Of a DNA stretch of 64,000 nt, positions 62,899 through 64,000 are shown one piece after another (positions within the stretch are counted from its first letter, which is position 1; each line of letters starts with the position of its first letter). The translations under genes and the position numbers were made by a program. The notes under the pieces were generated by a model. It did no database searches. It saw only the letters and a program-made list of their open reading frames with translations, and was not told where the DNA came from. The stretch comes from Nocardia higoensis (GTDB taxonomy: Bacteria > Actinomycetota > Actinomycetes > Mycobacteriales > Mycobacteriaceae): positions 186,001-250,000 of the forward strand of contig NZ_JADLQN010000004.1 of assembly GCF_015477835.1 (NCBI RefSeq), in the 5' to 3' direction.

Positions 62899-64000
62899 TC
62901 AGGTCGTGGGGGCGAGGTGGTGTTTCGTGAGCCAGTCGCTGATGATCCGCACCGCCTCGGTGAGGGGTTCGCGCTGGTCCGGTCCCAGATAGTAGTGGTT
63001 CGCTCCGGCGATCTCGTGCAGTTCCTTGTCCTCGGTGCCGATGGCGCCGAAGATGGCGTGCGCGTGGCTCGGGGTGCAGATGTTGTCGGCGGCGTTGAAG
63101 ATCACCAGGGTCGGCACGGCGATGTCGGGGCCGCAGTCGACGATGTCGCCGCGGGCGTCGTCGTAGCTCCACTGCGACAGCCAGCTGCGCAGCGTGGTGA
63201 ACCGGGCCAGGCCGAACGGGCCCTGGTTGACCTCCTGCGGATCGCCCAGGTAGGACTCGCCGGGGTTGCGGTCGTTGGGATCGATGGCGGGATCGAGCCA
63301 GCGCGGGTCGGCCATGGTGCCGTGCACGACGAAGCCGAACTCGTCGTTCGGGCGGCCCGCGGCCTTCAGCTCGGCCAGTTTGTCCTTCACCCAGGCGGTG
63401 ATCCTGCGGTTGCGCGCGATCTGGGCCTGCCGGTAGCGGTCGAGGAATTCGGCGGTGTACGGGGGCTGGTTCGGGTTGGCCGGGTCGTAGAGATCCAGCT
63501 CGGGGTCGCGCACAGTGGGGTCGGATTCGTCGAGGATGGCGGCGTCCATCGACTCGGTGAGCGTGTGGTGGCGGCTGATGTGCGCGGCGACCAGCGCGAT
63601 GCCGTCGACGGGCGGCAGGTCGGCCTTGGTGAGGTCGGGGCCGTCGCCGGACGGGCTCGCCGTCAACGTCGGCTTCGCGGCCTGCTGCTGGTAGAAGACC
63701 GACAGCGAACCGCCGCCGGACCAGCCGAGCAGCACGACCTTCCGGTAGCCGAGCCGATTCTTGGCGTCGCGGACGCATTCGCCGAGATCCTGGACGACCT
63801 TCTCCATCAGCAGCGCGGCATCGGCGCCGCGGTAGCGGCTGTTGCACACGATGACGTGGTGCCCGGCCTTGGCCAGCGAGCCCACGATCGGCAGATAGGT
63901 GCCGCTGGACACCGGGTGCATGAGCACCAGCACGGTGTCGGACTCGTGGTCGCGGGGCTTGACCAGCTGGGATTCGAGGGTGACCAGCTCGGTCAGCCCG
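62899..64000 (-). CDS. Alpha/beta hydrolase, 5' end beyond window
   Basis: At least 366 residues of a serine hydrolase; the frame is open to the window edge, so the true start is outside. Nucleophile elbow VVLLGWSGGGSLSVF, oxyanion region LMHPVSSGTYLPIVGSLAK, acid in VIFNAADNICTPSHA and His in EIAGANHYYLG. Long insert between strands (LDRYRQAQIARNRRITAWVK) forms a large cap. The fold fits an esterase or lactonase, probably preparing an acid for the CoA-transferase that follows directly. Confidence 0.88.
   Translation of the reverse strand, partial: GLTELVTLESQLVKPRDHESDTVLVLMHPVSSGTYLPIVGSLAKAGHHVIVCNSRYRGADAALLMEKVVQDLGECVRDAKNRLGYRKVVLLGWSGGGSLSVFYQQQAAKPTLTASPSGDGPDLTKADLPPVDGIALVAAHISRHHTLTESMDAAILDESDPTVRDPELDLYDPANPNQPPYTAEFLDRYRQAQIARNRRITAWVKDKLAELKAAGRPNDEFGFVVHGTMADPRWLDPAIDPNDRNPGESYLGDPQEVNQGPFGLARFTTLRSWLSQWSYDDARGDIVDCGPDIAVPTLVIFNAADNICTPSHAHAIFGAIGTEDKELHEIAGANHYYLGPDQREPLTEAVRIISDWLTKHHLAPTT

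Overview
The window is a high-GC actinobacterial chromosome segment that looks like Nocardia or a very close mycolate-producing relative. It carries the FAS-II mycolic-acid cluster (fabD, acpM, kasA, accD6) with aceE and ahpE beside it. It also has a tandem pair of MspA-type porins like the Nocardia NfpA/NfpB channel, an EspG/WXG type VII secretion module, and many leaderless starts with a -10 hexamer six to eight bases upstream. Much of the second half follows, in rearranged order, the gene set I know from Mycobacterium tuberculosis Rv2228c-Rv2247. All comparisons with other genomes are from memory; no search was run.

Layout. 1-7.2 kb: 3' part of a P450, a decayed GAP-family gene, small lipoprotein, VOC protein, phospholipase D/cardiolipin synthase-like protein, DJ-1/PfpI protein, two MspA porins and a MarR regulator. 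7.3-12.6 kb: a Ter-type locus with a TerD-vWA protein, an inverted duplication encoding two near-identical VirB2/TrbC-like small membrane proteins, a TetR regulator and a TerD-DUF2510-TerB-like-HNH fusion protein. This is the strongest candidate for an undescribed system. 12.7-21.3 kb: fused PabAB, phosphotransferase, DinB protein, NDMA-type alcohol dehydrogenase behind a KstR-like box, beta-lactamase-fold hydrolase, DUF3145 protein and a membrane protein. 21.4-32 kb: tRNA-Val, AhpE, DUF3052, lipoprotein, AceE, MabR-like regulator, FabD, AcpM, KasA and AccD6. Here pyruvate dehydrogenase supplies acetyl-CoA, and FabD, AcpM, KasA and AccD6 feed and run long-chain acyl elongation. No kasB lies between kasA and accD6; an intrinsic terminator sits there instead.

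32-39 kb: HxlR regulator converging on a nitroreductase with a palindromic operator, a solitary Eco57I-like DNA methyltransferase, TetR regulator, a 61-aa protein, gamma-carbonic anhydrase, alanine dehydrogenase and an ECF41/SigJ sigma factor. 39-50 kb: cobD, SURF1, ptpA, cobC-like aminotransferase, Nif3-like protein, membrane protein, the EspG/WXG module, a zinc-ribbon coiled-coil protein, bifunctional RNase H/phosphatase and a secreted S1 protease. 50-58 kb: hydrolase, RNase P RNA (rnpB), lipoproteins, a possible 30-aa microprotein gene with its own promoter and terminator, RNB-domain nuclease, CHAD protein, proline iminopeptidase and panB. 58-64 kb: a solitary Phd-like antitoxin, NADAR protein, thioesterase, short epimerase, membrane protein, class III CoA-transferase and a partial alpha/beta hydrolase running off the end.

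Most operons are short. Clear translational coupling (ATGA or TGATG overlaps) occurs at ptpA/SURF1, small ORF/WXG/EspG and pip/CHAD. Several convergent pairs share a hairpin terminator or overlap at their 3' ends.
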